Shown piece after piece: positions 28,201-39,240 of a stretch of 64,000 nt of DNA; positions within the stretch are counted from its first letter, which is position 1; every line of letters starts with the position of its first letter. Below the pieces are notes generated by a model, which did not search any database, had not been told where the DNA came from, and saw nothing but the letters and a program-made list of their open reading frames with translations. The stretch covers positions 497,501-561,500 of the forward strand of contig CAUJNA010002979.1 of the NCBI GenBank assembly GCA_963377175.1, read 5' to 3'. The DNA comes from Effrenium voratum. Lineage: Eukaryota > Sar > Dinophyceae > Suessiales > Symbiodiniaceae. The position numbers and the translations under genes were made by a program.

Positions 28201-30727
28201 TCAGTTGTAAGTGGGAAGGAGTTTCACCTGTGCATCCTGCATTTCAAGAAAACGAGATAAGCAGTAACTTGACTGCAGCACAAGGACATCACACTTGTGC
28301 CGACTTCGTTCCCAAGCAAGCCGGCGAGGCTTGCCGGGGTTTTTCTCATTTGCCGCCCAGCAAACGCAGCCGTGCAACCGACATCTCTTCCTTGCATTCA
28401 GATAGATTCTCCAAAAAGCAATTGCGTGCAGCTTTTGGCCTGAATCAAGTGGAATCAAGCGACAAAAAGGGAAAGGCGAAGGCACGCCAGAGTGCCAAGC
28501 AATCCCAGCATTTCACCGTACACGTGGGCGGCGTATATATCAGCAAGGCTTGCAGGCTGGCAAAAAGTCGACTCAACTCGTGCTCATGTCCACCAATGTT
28601 GGAGATTTCAAGATTTCCATGCTGGCGCCCGGTTTTAGGAATGAGTTATTGGAAACTCCCACGTCCTAGCTCCTCCTGCAAGTTTCATGAGATCAGGGTG
28701 AAGGACTTCCATTCCGCGTGCGAGGCACGCGGGCACCTATGGGCCTTTGATGCCAAGCGATGTCGGTGCCTGAGAGCGGTGCTGTCACAGGACGGTAACA
28801 CATACATGTTAACTTCCTGAGTTGGACTTTACGCTTTGGACCATTGTAGTGGTGAATTAAAAGTTGAGACTTGCTTTTTAAGAAGTGAGACAGAGATAGA
28901 TGTGAAGCGGGAAAGGGAGAGAGAAAGAGAGAGAGATAGAATAGGTAGGCAATAGCATAGAATAGGTTAGATAGCTACACGCGCGCCTAAAGCTAATTCA
29001 CGAATACACGTCTTGTTTCAGAAGTCGCCCGAAGTCGTTGGAAAAAAGCAGGCGTCCCATGAGAGAGATTCGGTGGCAGAGAAGGGGGTGTTTCTCCCCT
29101 CTGCGTGTACGCAATGAATGAAGATGTGCTATAGAAGGGCAGGGTCAGCGTTCCAAGATGCAAAGGCAGTTCGCATCTTATGTATTCTGCAATGTGATTG
29201 GCTTTCTGTAGTACAGGCTGGCATGCTGCCCGGCCCGCCGCGGGCTGAGTGGATCTGTGCGCTTCATGTGTCCCAATTGCCGTTTTTTCTCGGAGGCGTT
29301 TTCGGTGAGAGGCTTCATCCTTCTGGCTTTTGGAAATGAGGCATGGGGTGTAGGGGTGTCAGTAATTTAAGCCAACCTATGGAGAAGAACATCCCTCTCC
29401 GGAGTGGTTCTGTTCGCCCAGGTAAGTGGGTTCCAGTGTTTCCTTTCTGCTGGGAAGAGGAGTGCATTCCATAGTGCTCGTTGCCTTAGCCGCATCTAGA
29501 ATTGCACCAAAGTCCTAGGAATGCTTCATACAAGCTTGGCAGGCTTGACATGTTCCGCCAAGAAGCGTAAAATATGCCAAGACCTTTCAAAAACCTTTCA
29601 CCGCCACCTGGAGCATGAGGTGCTTCACAAAGTTGCGGGCAGTCTTTGGAGACCTTAGACCTCGCCTTTGTTGGCGAGAAAAACGTGTGTCCTGTTCTTT
29701 AACGGCGCTCAACTTGATGTTAAGATACCTCAAAGTATGTTTGCGTGACCACATGATGACCCCCATCTTGCGCCGCACGGCGCCGCATTCCCAACGATGT
29801 CCCGGTAACACGTAGCTGGGTTTTGTTTCTGCTTTTCGTCCGACGCTGACGTGGAGTCATGTCGGACTTTGTCGGCGAGCATTTGTCAAGGTCGACCCCG
29901 GTGGAGGGCCTGTTTTGCTGCGTCTGCCTCAGCAGGGTTTAGAATGTCAAGAACATGATGGCCAAACAAGTCCAATGTCAAGGATTTGCGCAGGAATTTT
30001 GGAACAGTGCCGTTTGCCTTGCTCAGTTGCAGTAACGTTCAACCCTAGGCCCAGCCCTCACAGCACCGCTCCCGGATTAGGTGGCGACAGCACCTTCCCA
30101 GGCATCGGAGTACCGGCTGCGAGCTCAGCCTGGGGAGGCCTGGGCGAGTCTTTGGCATCGCTCCCAGGCAAGAGGAGACATGGCCATGGTTCAAAACCAA
30201 TGGGATCCCATTTTGGGATAGGTGAATTCACCATTTTGGTCGGGATTTTAGTGGGGATTGGGATGTTCACTGGGGGTACGGGGTTTTGAGCCACAGCCAC
30301 ATTTCCACCTGTGCACATTGTTGGAGATTCGCATTGCTCAAGGCTTCGCTTCAAGATCACTGCCGGTACACATGAAAAGGTGGCTGAAGTGACGGCGATT
30401 CAAAGGGATCTTGCCTGAAGCTCCAAGCAGACCCCACGTCCTGGCAAACAAGATGTCCACTCCACCCTTGTACGTGTGTGGTCACACAAAAGGAGAGGCT
30501 AAGTTGTTTTTAGGGAGCACGACCTCAGTCCGCAAATCAACCCGCACTGTCGTCCAGGGATGGCAGGGATGGAGTTTGCCACCTTCCGTGCGAAATTGAG
30601 TTGCGCCCAGGCTGCTGTGGCGAGCCGGTGCCTCACAATCGCGAAGTGGAGCACTTCAACTGGAGGGCAAGACTTCAAATATGGATCGCAGTCATATCAT
30701 CGTGTCCCCTGTTTCCAAATGGGGTGA
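13140..30727 (+). CDS. FAD-dependent oxidoreductase, phytoene desaturase / carotenoid isomerase family (N-terminus not found)
   Basis: Exons, in order: 13140-13168 (NFDFEVG), ~13259-13279 (ALGWDLQ, tentative), 13448-13547 ([11 protein letters not shown]), 14045-14086 ([14 protein letters not shown]), 15657-15699 ([12 protein letters not shown]), 16169-16226 ([17 protein letters not shown]), 16802-16832 ([10 protein letters not shown]), 17093-17148 ([18 protein letters not shown]), 17582-17597 (PDGMT), 17668-17713 ([11 protein letters not shown]), 18170-~18235 ([18 protein letters not shown]), ~18385-18417, 18919-~18943 ([10 protein letters not shown]), 21076-21126 ([17 protein letters not shown]), 22867-22909 ([12 protein letters not shown]), 23083-23133, 23378-23447 ([14 protein letters not shown]), 24244-24280 ([12 protein letters not shown]), 24793-24828 ([12 protein letters not shown]), 25336-25399, 27848-27897 ([12 protein letters not shown]), 28725-28748 (HAGTYGP), 29891-29919, 30081-30115 ([11 protein letters not shown]) and 30611-30727. 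The order and motifs follow the CRTISO/phytoene-desaturase family, which oxidises or isomerises polyenes with FAD; the true substrate is unknown. [11 protein letters not shown] is the C-terminal FAD-contact motif. Missing: the N-terminal GxGxxG exon and short pieces near 15.7-16.2, 19-21, 21.1-22.9 and 28.7-29.9 kb. The 3' end is the least certain part. Confidence 0.9.
14530..15640. other. AT-rich intronic stretch with GATC-rich patch
   Basis: Long intron of the oxidoreductase gene with no exon seen. It is richer in A and T than its flanks. At 15070-15170 there is a cluster of GATCGATC-type words and TTGGTTGG/TTGCTTG repeats. Confidence 0.6.
18006..18117. mobile_element. MITE-like element, dispersed family A, copy 3
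   Basis: Begins ATGTGGGTATGGGTCAAA and ends TTTGACCCACAGCCATGTGG, as inverted repeats, with the shared interior GGGGACCGCAGGTTTTAGTC. It ends about 50 bases before the oxidoreductase exon at 18170, so it may influence that 3' splice site. Confidence 0.75.
20113..20293. repeat. (GTGTGG/GTGTGC)n minisatellite
   Basis: About 180 bases of GTGTGGGTGTGCGT-type units with only G and T, plus some C, on the + strand. The long open frames here (VWVWVW, THTHTH) are produced by the repeat, not by genes. Confidence 0.95.
21840..21885. repeat. C run and A run
   Basis: CCCCCCCCCC followed by TAATATTTAATT and about 23 A. It could be the tail of an old retro-inserted copy, but no body upstream was recognised. 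Confidence 0.7.
22068..22322. repeat. T run, G run, then GTGT and GAGA microsatellites
   Basis: T10 and G13 runs are followed by (GT)n, GTGTGAGAGTGGGTTT units and a long (GA)n tract ending in GATTGAGGGA units. It is intronic. Confidence 0.95.
24112..24217. mobile_element. Diverged family A element
   Basis: The left end GTGTGGCTGAAAATTAAA and the right end ATTGAGCCACAGCCATTT are inverted repeats. The interior (CCATTTACCCAGGTGCCATT) recalls the family A core. It ends 26 bases before the exon at 24244. Confidence 0.5.
26455..27345. repeat. Long satellite: (GGATGGAC), (GGATGGGAT), (GGATAAAT), (GGCATGGA), (GGTG) blocks
   Basis: Almost 900 bases made of related four-base steps. GGATGGACGGAC comes first, then GGGATGGAT (26690-26860), GGATAAAT (26930-26995), GGCATGGAGGCAT (27010-27075), (GGTG)n (27078-27297) and finally GGTTGGTT and GCGTGCGT. 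All G-rich on the + strand. Six-frame products of up to 306 residues here are artefacts. Confidence 0.97.
30178..30302. mobile_element. Diverged family A element with longer ends
   Basis: Left end CATGGCCATGGTTCAAAACC and right end GGTTTTGAGCCACAGCCACA are inverted repeats; the core contains CCCATTTTGGGATA. A half copy of the same left arm occurs at 50082-50123 (CATGGCCGTGGTTCAAAACC, TTTGGGATAGGTG). Confidence 0.55.
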
Positions 30728-31737
30728 GCATTCTTTGGTCGGCTAAGTGCTGTTTCTAGCTCAAGCTGAGAGACTTTATTCTGTTTCAAGTATCGCGTAA
30801 ACAGCTGGAGTTGATTTTACACTCCCTATGCACCCCTTGAAGTGCACCCGTCCTGCATCCGGGTGTGGAGCCCGTGCCGCCCTCGCACCCAAGCACTGAC
30901 TGAACTTTCAGGGGTGCATATTTGATCCTGGTTCTGTTATGTTCTTTTGACCTATGTTGACGTAGTGCCCCACTTCCAGTGAAAGATTCATGACATGTCA
31001 TTCATCCCTGTTCATCCCAAATTCCAAGCTGAGCAGAGCAAGTACGTGATGCTTCCTTCCCTTTCAAAGGGTCAAGAACACCGCGGTCTCACCGACCCAA
31101 GCAATCAGCTCACACAGTGCCCGCCTGAAGCGAAGGAGCGCTCAGTTGCAAACGGTGCGAGGCGGCTTTTCTGCTGCCAACGCACTGCTGTCGGCCTGGA
31201 ACCCAGCCGGACGCACACGGGGGTGGTGCGGTACTGCTCAGGGGCACCCGTTTTGCCTTTTTGCTTGGTGGCGTCCGCACCAAAAATGATCAGCCCCGAA
31301 AAGGCGTCCCCCTTTTTTGCCACAGTGACTCACAACTGGGTGAGGCTGATACTTGGGTGGTGCAGCCCCTGCTGGCATGAGCAATCAAAATGGCTTTGGC
31401 ACTTGAGAGTTTCACATGTCACTACCTAGCTTATTTTCTGCCGGCCGTGCCGATCGCACCGTTGCGGGCCCAATCCTTCATCGCCACCAAAGTGCAGCCG
31501 CCCTAAACCACTCCGGGTCGCGATCGTTTGTTTCCAAAAATTGTCGGAGCAATCTTTGCGCGGGTCAAAATGTTGCACGTGCCGATGTGAACCTGGGGAC
31601 CTGATCTATCACCCGTGCGATCCTTGTGCGGAACACACAGTTATGGGAACGCCCAACCTGGCGAAGACCTGGTGCTAGGATCGCTAGGATGCCCCGTGCG
31701 CCTGGGAGCATTCTGGGAGCAACTTTCGACTCAGGTT

Positions 31738-32290
31738 GAGAAGCACTTGGAGGCCAGCTGATTTTTTCATTTGGCGGAGCTTTGGGAGGCCAAACGCTTC
31801 GATGTTGACGATTGTTGACGTGCTTCAGGACTGTGAGGCTGGCCACCGTTCAACACATCTAGATTGTGGAAGTGGGTGTTGTGCGATGCTTCTTGAGCCC
31901 TGCTCGGAACGACTTAGCTTGGGTCAAGGCTTCTACCGGATGAGACATGTTTGCATGAATGCTGTACCAACTACAGTGAAGTTCACGAGTGGTTTGCATG
32001 TATTCATCATCCATCCCCTTCAGCTGTTTATTAGTTTGAGGCCGAACAGGAGGCCCAATCGTGACGATGACAAAGATACAGTGACCCGAATTTGTTTTGT
32101 TTGTTTAGACTTGGATTACCCTCCCCACACAAACAAATGTTAAATGACAAGCAGACCTCTAAGATATTGACGCAGAAGGCCCAGTATTCGACTATGGTTG
32201 TGAAAGGGGCCTCCAACAGTCGTGGGCATGTGGCGCAAGGGTGACGGACGAGAATTGGAGATGGGATGTTGGACTGTATGTATTTTGTGA
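31738..32290. repeat. Duplicated block X, copy 1
   Basis: Shares long strings with 38643-39240, for example GTGCTTCAGGACTGTGAGGC, GATGCTTCTTGAGCCCTGCT and GGCCGAACAGGAGGCCCAAT. Small gaps and substitutions indicate an old duplication. It does not match a known gene. Confidence 0.85.
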
Positions 32291-33516
32291 CTCAAATGAT
32301 CTCAACAACGTGGCATCCGCAGCCAGGCTCTGGACGCAATGCGGATCCCGTAACAAAGCGGAGGGTCAAAACGCGCACCGCGCGGCCAGGGCTGGGTTGG
32401 ACAAGGCCACCACCAGAATTCAGGACGTGCTCAAAGATGGCATAGCTTATGAAGGCGTAGGTATGGCAGCAGTGGTCGTAGGCCTGTTTGGGGTAACGAT
32501 GATGCTCACGATGCTAGCTCGCAATGCTGGTTATTGACGCGTTTGATGATCGCGGAACAGGCCGCTGGGTATAGTTTGGCGTCGGCACGCATAATTTACC
32601 TTGACCCATGTAGAGTGACCCTGCCAGGCTACCTTTGCGTTGATGTACATAATGTGGCTCAAGGATTTGCCTTTGAATGCCTTCCCAGCACGCTGCGAAT
32701 TCGCACCTGGAGCAGTGTCCCAAACTTTTTGATGCGTTTTGAGGAGATTCCACACGCGGAAGCATGCCGGGACCCTGCCTAGGACGCCGCATGCGCTTTG
32801 GGATCGGCCCAGAAGATGCTTTTGATCCGCGTCCGCTCTTGGGAATGTTGCTTGCTCAGCGCCTCGGTTTGACGACTTGGCAGGGACGTGGCATGTGACA
32901 AAGGGTGGCTTGAATGAACTGGCCAGCCAGTTTGAGCAGTCTTTGGTTTGCCTGTCCAGCGAACATCCAACCGTCCATCTTTCAAGTCGGCTGTCCTGTT
33001 GCAGCAGTCTTTGCTTGCAGCTTTGCATCGCTGCCCGCTTCATTTTCAGAGGCAGGCAATCTGGATTTACTCCTTTCGTGGGATGCTAGGAGGTCAAAAA
33101 AGAAAGGTTTGTGCGTACGCTGTCATGCAGTGTGGTGGACATTGGTTTGGCTACTCGTATTCTTTGCGAATGTTGACCTGGCATTATTTCCTATGCAGAA
33201 GCAGTTGCTTTGCAGCATGCTTCGCTACTGGGGTGCTGCCAATGGCAATCCTGCCAACTGCAACAAAGCGTCCTGGCCCAAGGTCAGGCGTGCTGAGGCG
33301 CGGGAAACTATCGTTTGTTGCATACCGTCGCAGGGAGGATTGCGGAATGCATGGAAGACTCAAAGTGCTCATGCAAGCTGCAGCTTGTCCTCAGCAGGAC
33401 CGGGCATGGCAAAAGATGGCAAAAGCATGTCCGAGTATTGCTACCTGGCTATGGGCCAGCCTGGACAGTTGGCTTGAGGCACAAAGTGTTGCCATCCCCC
33501 TGCCTCAGCGTCAGCA

Positions 33517-34112
33517 TGGGTCAACTTGCGCGTGTTTGCATCATCGTAGGGGTGTTTTGCGGTGCCTCATGTCCCGGAATGCTCATTCAGAACATCCGGC
33601 TCTTGTCAGCAGCCCACCACTGGTTCTCAAGGTCAAGAGTATGCAAGAGTTGAGCCGTACAGGGAAGGCAAGGCCTCGTTCCTGCAGGACCCAGCACCGA
33701 GGTGTTTGTGACCTGCGTGCCGTACAGAAAATGTGCAAACATGTAAGCTACATTTGTTTGCATTTGCTGAACATGTGACTTGGCTGCTCTTAAACGCCAA
33801 CATCTTGCGAAAATACCATGGGCTGCGACACAGCTTGGATACTTTCAGGGGAGGGGGGGTCCAAAATGCAAGATCTGGTTCCCCGGGAAGGAAATGTTGC
33901 AAGGCTGTCAAGGAAGGGAAGGACCCAAGCAGGACCAAAGTGCACCTGCTAAAATGCTACTTACATTCTCGGGCTTTTCAGGCGTCCTCCCCCTGAAGGG
34001 GGTGGGGATACTTGACATACAGCGTGCCACTGGGATTGAAATGAGGCCGAGCTGTGCGTCGCTGCTAGCGCGTGCTCAGGTCGCCGGCGGTAGGCTCATT
34101 TAGACCGCTCTG
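33517..34112. repeat. Duplicated block Y, copy 1
   Basis: Two portions, 33517-33720 and 34010-34112, match 37225-37445 and 37463-37575 in order. Shared words include GGTCAACTTGCG, CACCCAGCACCGAGG, AATGAGGCCGAGCTGTGCGT and CTCATTTAGACCGCTCTGAT. Copy 1 carries about 290 extra bases between the portions. Confidence 0.75.
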
Positions 34113-37100
34113 ATATTTAAGCAGTTGCGAAGCGTCGCCCCAGCCACAAGCTGCTCTCGCAAGCTGCCCGCACAGACCAAGCCGTGCTTAGCTCAAAGCA
34201 AGTGCAAGGCCAAAAATGGCTCAGGATAGGATTCGCGCAATACAGCGGGAACTGTGCTAGGCGGGCTTTTCAGAAGGTTGCAACAGAACGTGCCAGCTTG
34301 CCCAAAATTTACAGAAAGGCACTGGTGGCTCCACGTGCGCTACCCGTGCCGTGTTTCTCTCAGCCGTCCAAAAACACCATGTTCAGAAGCATACCTCGGC
34401 TTGGCGCAGGTGGGCGTACCTGGACGCCGGCAAATCCAGTTGCAGCGCTTTTTGTGTCACCACTGGTAGCCGCGTGAGAGAAAGGCAGACATCGTGGCAG
34501 CTGATTGCACGCGATGGTCCAAGTCCCGCTGCTTGTGATGCTCCTTGCACCTGGTGTGCGGCAGGCGCGTGCGTGCCGGCCTTCGGGCCGTCCACCTTCC
34601 AGGTTTCGGCAAGTCTGGCAAGGTGTCCCTGCGTAGGTCTGTTTACGCGCTACCATTCTTAAGCCGTCCGCAAAGGAGTACTGGAGCAGTGTTTGAATGA
34701 CCCCGCACGAGCACGCATCAAGCTGCGAGCAGAGCAGCCTTTCTGCCCTCGGCTTGTCCCCTTCCCACGGCGCAAGGGTGCTTCAGAACGCATGCCTTCT
34801 CAAGCTTTGGCTGTGACAAAAAAAAGCAAGGCTCCGGAGGTTCCGGCCAGCAGAGGCCGTCTTCGGAGCGGTGCAGGTCAAGTTGGGCAGCGCCTTCGTG
34901 CCACGACCCAAGAAATTACGCAGCCGCTTCTGAGGGACAGTGTTGGCCTTGAGGCTCGGAGCGGCTGTTTGCTTTTTGCCAGATTCACAAAGTCGGTTTG
35001 CACCTCCCTTTCTGACCCACTGCTGCTGTGCATGTCATCAGGTTTCTCGGTTATCAGTTGTGTGGGCATGGCCGGGCAAACCACTGGCCTTACCCTCAGC
35101 CGCTGTCCAGCAAGGAGACGCCTCTTGCGCCCCTCCAGCATGAACCCGCCTTTTGCTTGAACTGCAAGCGGGGCAGCACAATCCGAGTCCGCGCCTCAGT
35201 GCTTCCTTCGGCAGGCGAAAGCGCCGCTTGCTCAGCGCTTGGGTGAACAACAACCATTGGAATGCAGGCACGCAAATTTGAGACCCCGCGCCTGGTCATG
35301 TAATGGGAGGAATGCAGTTGAGAGTGCAGACTTTGGTTTTGCCAAACAATGTTCCCGGTCCCCCCAGGGCAGCCAGTAGCCAGCATGTTGCTCAAAACTA
35401 CCAATTTCTCGTAGTATTCGAGGGCTGCAGCACAGTTGCTTCAAGCAACATTCTTGGCTTGCTTCTTCCACTCTTGCCCACCTCTGCTGTCTTCAGCAGC
35501 TTTATCGAGCAGAGCCTATTTGGCTTCAACCTTGGTAGCCGCGTTGGGTTCTTCAGGCCACTTCAGCCGCAGCCAATATCTCACGCGCGGAAGCGACCAC
35601 TTGAGCTTCAACCCCGGGCGTCAACCTATTGATTCGCAGCCTGCTGTTCAACAGCCGCACCAGCTGTGGCCCGTGCTTTGCAAGCCTCCGCGAGGGGGGA
35701 ATGAACCCCCTCCTTTTCCGAACGCACATTGCGCACCTCGGTATGGCCTTCACGCATGGAGCGGCCATGAACAGAAGCAAGACACCGCCGTGTTTTGAAA
35801 GCTCGCCCCAACACCGACTCGAGAGAAATGCCGAGCCAACTGGGCGGCAAGCCATCTTCCTTTCCAACCACGGGCCTTTCGTCACCTCAGCGCAGCTCCC
35901 TACCTTGAAACCCGTCGCTGAGCCAGGCCTGCCATGATCACCAAACGTCACAACCATGGCCTCGCACTCCCGGCCACAGTAGAGAAACGTTTGTCCTTGA
36001 CCCTCGGCCTGTGTCATAGCTGGTATGGGATGGCCAGACAGGTTCACTCTCGCCCTCTGATCCACATGACGCGCTCCGCTATGCGATGCTCTCTCCTGGT
36101 GAGTTTCCGCACAGGGCTCGTTTTGGCGCCAGCCTCTGTGTTCTTTTCGGCTGCGACCATCGGCTTCTTTTCGGTCGCGCTGCTCACCGTAGGGTTGTTT
36201 TCGGTGGCTGCGCTCTTTGTCGCACACCAACCTTCGCAGTGCGTCACCTCGGGCCTTCATCTTCAGCTGTGTCCAAATTCCTATCATGCAACCCCTTTCT
36301 CTTGCCGTTGATGCACTATAGTCATTTGAGGACATGCTGCTGCCCACTTTCAAAGCGCCATTCTAGCTATATTTCCTCCTGCGAAGCCGTATGGCCTTTT
36401 TTGGGGGGACAGAACCCGCATTTGGCATCTTTTTCCCCTCTGGTCGTTGTTTCTGGCGGGTGGCCATATTTGGCCGTACGCAGCCCGTGTTTGTTCAACG
36501 ATATGTTGACAAAGAAGCGTAGATAACTCTGTGGCCATTTTTTGTGGCCCAGCCCGTATGGACGGAACAAAATGGCACGTATGGGATTCCAGGTTGAAGC
36601 CTGAGTTCCTTGTGCAGCACCGAAGTGGCCGGATGTAAGAGCTGTTGTGTTGGCTCCGTGCGGTGCTAGTTTCGTCAGGCTGCCCATGCGTTGCAGAAGT
36701 CGTGGCTGCTTCCGGTGTCAGCTTGCCTTTTAGCAACGCGTCGCAGTTTGCCCTGGGTCTTGCCGGGCGTTTGCATGCTTTTGCTTCAGTGCAGCAGTGA
36801 CAGGCTGCCGTGTTCTTGGGAAGTGCTGCGCTTTCCTGGCATCCCACACCCCACGCACCTGAAGCCAACACAGTTGTGCTGCCAGCAACTTCTTCCAAGA
36901 TCCTGGAAGATCGGACATTGCTTGACTCAATGCCATTCCAGTGCTTGTGGCATTTGAGGGCGTCCGCCCAGCTCTTGCGGAAGGCTTCATACCTTGGATG
37001 CTGCCAAAGCAAGCTTTGCCTCAATTCCCCTCTGCAAGTACTCATGAAATGCCACGCCTCCCGACTGTGCGTATGTGACCCACTGTTGCTGTGCATGTCA

Positions 37101-37224
37101 TCAAGTTTGTCGGTCAGTGGAAGCAGCAGGGCATTCGGGCAGAGGCATGGGCGGGCAGGTTATCAGCCGCATTGCAAGCCGTGAGGCCAAGCGTCCCAAA
37201 TCTCCGGGCCAAATTCCCTGCCAT

Positions 37225-37575
37225 TGGTCAACTTGCGGCTACTCATGTCCTGAAATGCTTTTTCAGACCGTCTGGCTGACGCTTCTTTGTCAGCAGTCCG
37301 CTACTTGAGCAGAGGGCTCTTAAGGTCATGTTGCGAGATTGTCAGACCCAGTTTGACATGGCAAGAGTTGAGCTGTCCAACTTGCCATTGACACGCCAAG
37401 GAAGGCAAGTCCTCATTGTGTCAGCACCCAGCACCGAGGCGGCTGCCCCGCTGAATTTATGGAACATTGGACATACTGCGCGCCACCAGGATTCAAATGA
37501 GGCCGAGCTGTGCGTCACCACTGCTGGCGCGTGCTGAGGTCGCCAGTGGTAAACTCATTTAGACCGCTCTGATGT
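37225..37575. repeat. Duplicated block Y, copy 2
   Basis: Direct partner of block Y copy 1. Here Y precedes X, whereas on the left X precedes Y. Confidence 0.75.
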
Positions 37576-38642
37576 CCAGCCAGTGGCTCGAGTGTCCAAC
37601 ACCAGGTCTCTTGGCTAACACACTGGAGTCAGGAGCTGTGCGAAGCGTGCTCATTGGTATGGCGCGCCGCTGACTCAAAGTACACTTTGCAAGCTGCCAT
37701 TGGATGGCCCTTTGCCAAAATCTTCACCTCCTACTAGAACGTGCCGTTCCCTACCCACGAGCAATTCTGCAAGCACCCGGTTCTTGCATTCCAACGCTTA
37801 TCTTAATGTTGCCACTGGCAACGAGCCCTAGTGCCGCAATGTATGCAGCTGAGCGCATTGCGAGGTGGTGTTCAGAACGGCACGTTTCGTTTTTGTGCAC
37901 CTCACTGTGTCCAGCTGAGCTGACTGACCAATCCAGCCTCTTGTAAGAAAATGTGCCAGAGCCAAGAGCCAGCGGCGTGTTGCGTTGTGATTTGCTTCTG
38001 TCACTGCAGCTTGGCCGGCTCGGAGTTGTGGCATTGCGGGGCCTTGTTTTGAACACGTCGCTATGGCAAGCAAAAGAACGGGGCTGTGGATTGTGTTTGA
38101 AGCAGACAATGCTCTTTGGGTACGTGGTTTGCGCACGTGCTACACGTGCGAGTGTTGTTGGCCTTCATTTGTTTTCTGAGCAGAGGGTCTTGGAACCAAC
38201 AGGCCAGACATCTCTTGCTAAACCAGACTCGTTGAGGTGCTTGCCGTATCCACGAAGGGCAAGTGCACAAGGTTCCCGCGACCAAGTGCAACCCAAGTTT
38301 CTATTCTTGTTTGGCCCATTCTCAACTGCGAACAGCTGCACGGGTAGGAATCCAACAGTTGGCAACACGCATGTTGGCAACAGGCATGTCCTTTTCTTGT
38401 TTGCAGTTCCTTGCAGTTACTCCAGATGAGTACTGTTGGGCATGTGCAAATGCAGTGGTGCACGTCGAGTTATTATTTTTGCTTGTGAGGCTACGGTGCA
38501 GGTTGGGGTGTCGCTTGGGTACTGCAAGGCCTTGTTTTGGACACAACGCTACAGCCTCAAAAGCTCGGTGGTGGAATGTTCGCTCCCACAGGCCCGCCTT
38601 TCGTCGTAGGGCGCAGGCTGCTTCATCACCAGAGCTGGAAGA

Positions 38643-39240
38643 ATCACTTGGAGGCCAGCTCTCGATGCCGTTTTCATTTTGGCGGAGCTTTGCCAGGAAA
38701 AGAGGCTAAACGCATCGATCTTGACGTGCTTCAGGACTGTGAGGCTGGCCACCGTTCAACACATCTAGATTGTTTAAATGAATATTGTGTGATGCTTCTT
38801 GAGCCCTGCTCGGAACGACTTGGGTTGGGTCAAGCTTGCGGATGTTCAAAGGCTTCTACCGGATGAGGCATGTTTGTATGAATGCTATACCCACTACAGT
38901 ACAGTTCACGAAAGGTTTGCATTTGTTCATCATCCATCCCCTTCAGCTCTTCATTAGTTTGCGGCCGAACAGGAGGCCCAATGGTGACGATATGATGTTC
39001 GAGGACAAAGATACATTGGCCCGAGTTTGCTTTTGCTTGGTGTTTGTTCAGACTTGGCTTTCAAGGGCTGTCGCTACAATCCCAATTGAAAAATGACATT
39101 GGCCCAGAACGCCTCTTGGATGGTGGTGCCGTATTCCGACCAAGGTTGTGAAGGGGGCCTCCAACAATTGTGGTGCAATGAGAAGAGTCAGGGCATGTGG
39201 CGCGAGGGTGACGGACAAGAATTGGAGATGGGACGTTGCG
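38643..39240. repeat. Duplicated block X, copy 2
   Basis: Direct-orientation partner of 31738-32290. The tail, GGGGCCTCCAACA..., GGCGCGAGGGTGACGGACAA and GAATTGGAGATGGGA, is also shared. Spacing between copies is about 6.9 kb. Confidence 0.85.

Noticed and set aside
28032..28820. 262-residue open frame on +
   Set aside because: It overlaps the exon HAGTYGP (28725) in a different frame, and the exon frame is supported by phase and family motif.
32948..33778. 276-residue open frame on +
   Set aside because: No motif. It lies partly in duplicated block Y, whose second copy does not keep the frame open.
35553..37096. Two - strand open frames of 266 and 248 residues
   Set aside because: No domain seen, composition unlike the supported exons, and no splice signals consistent with a gene on that strand.
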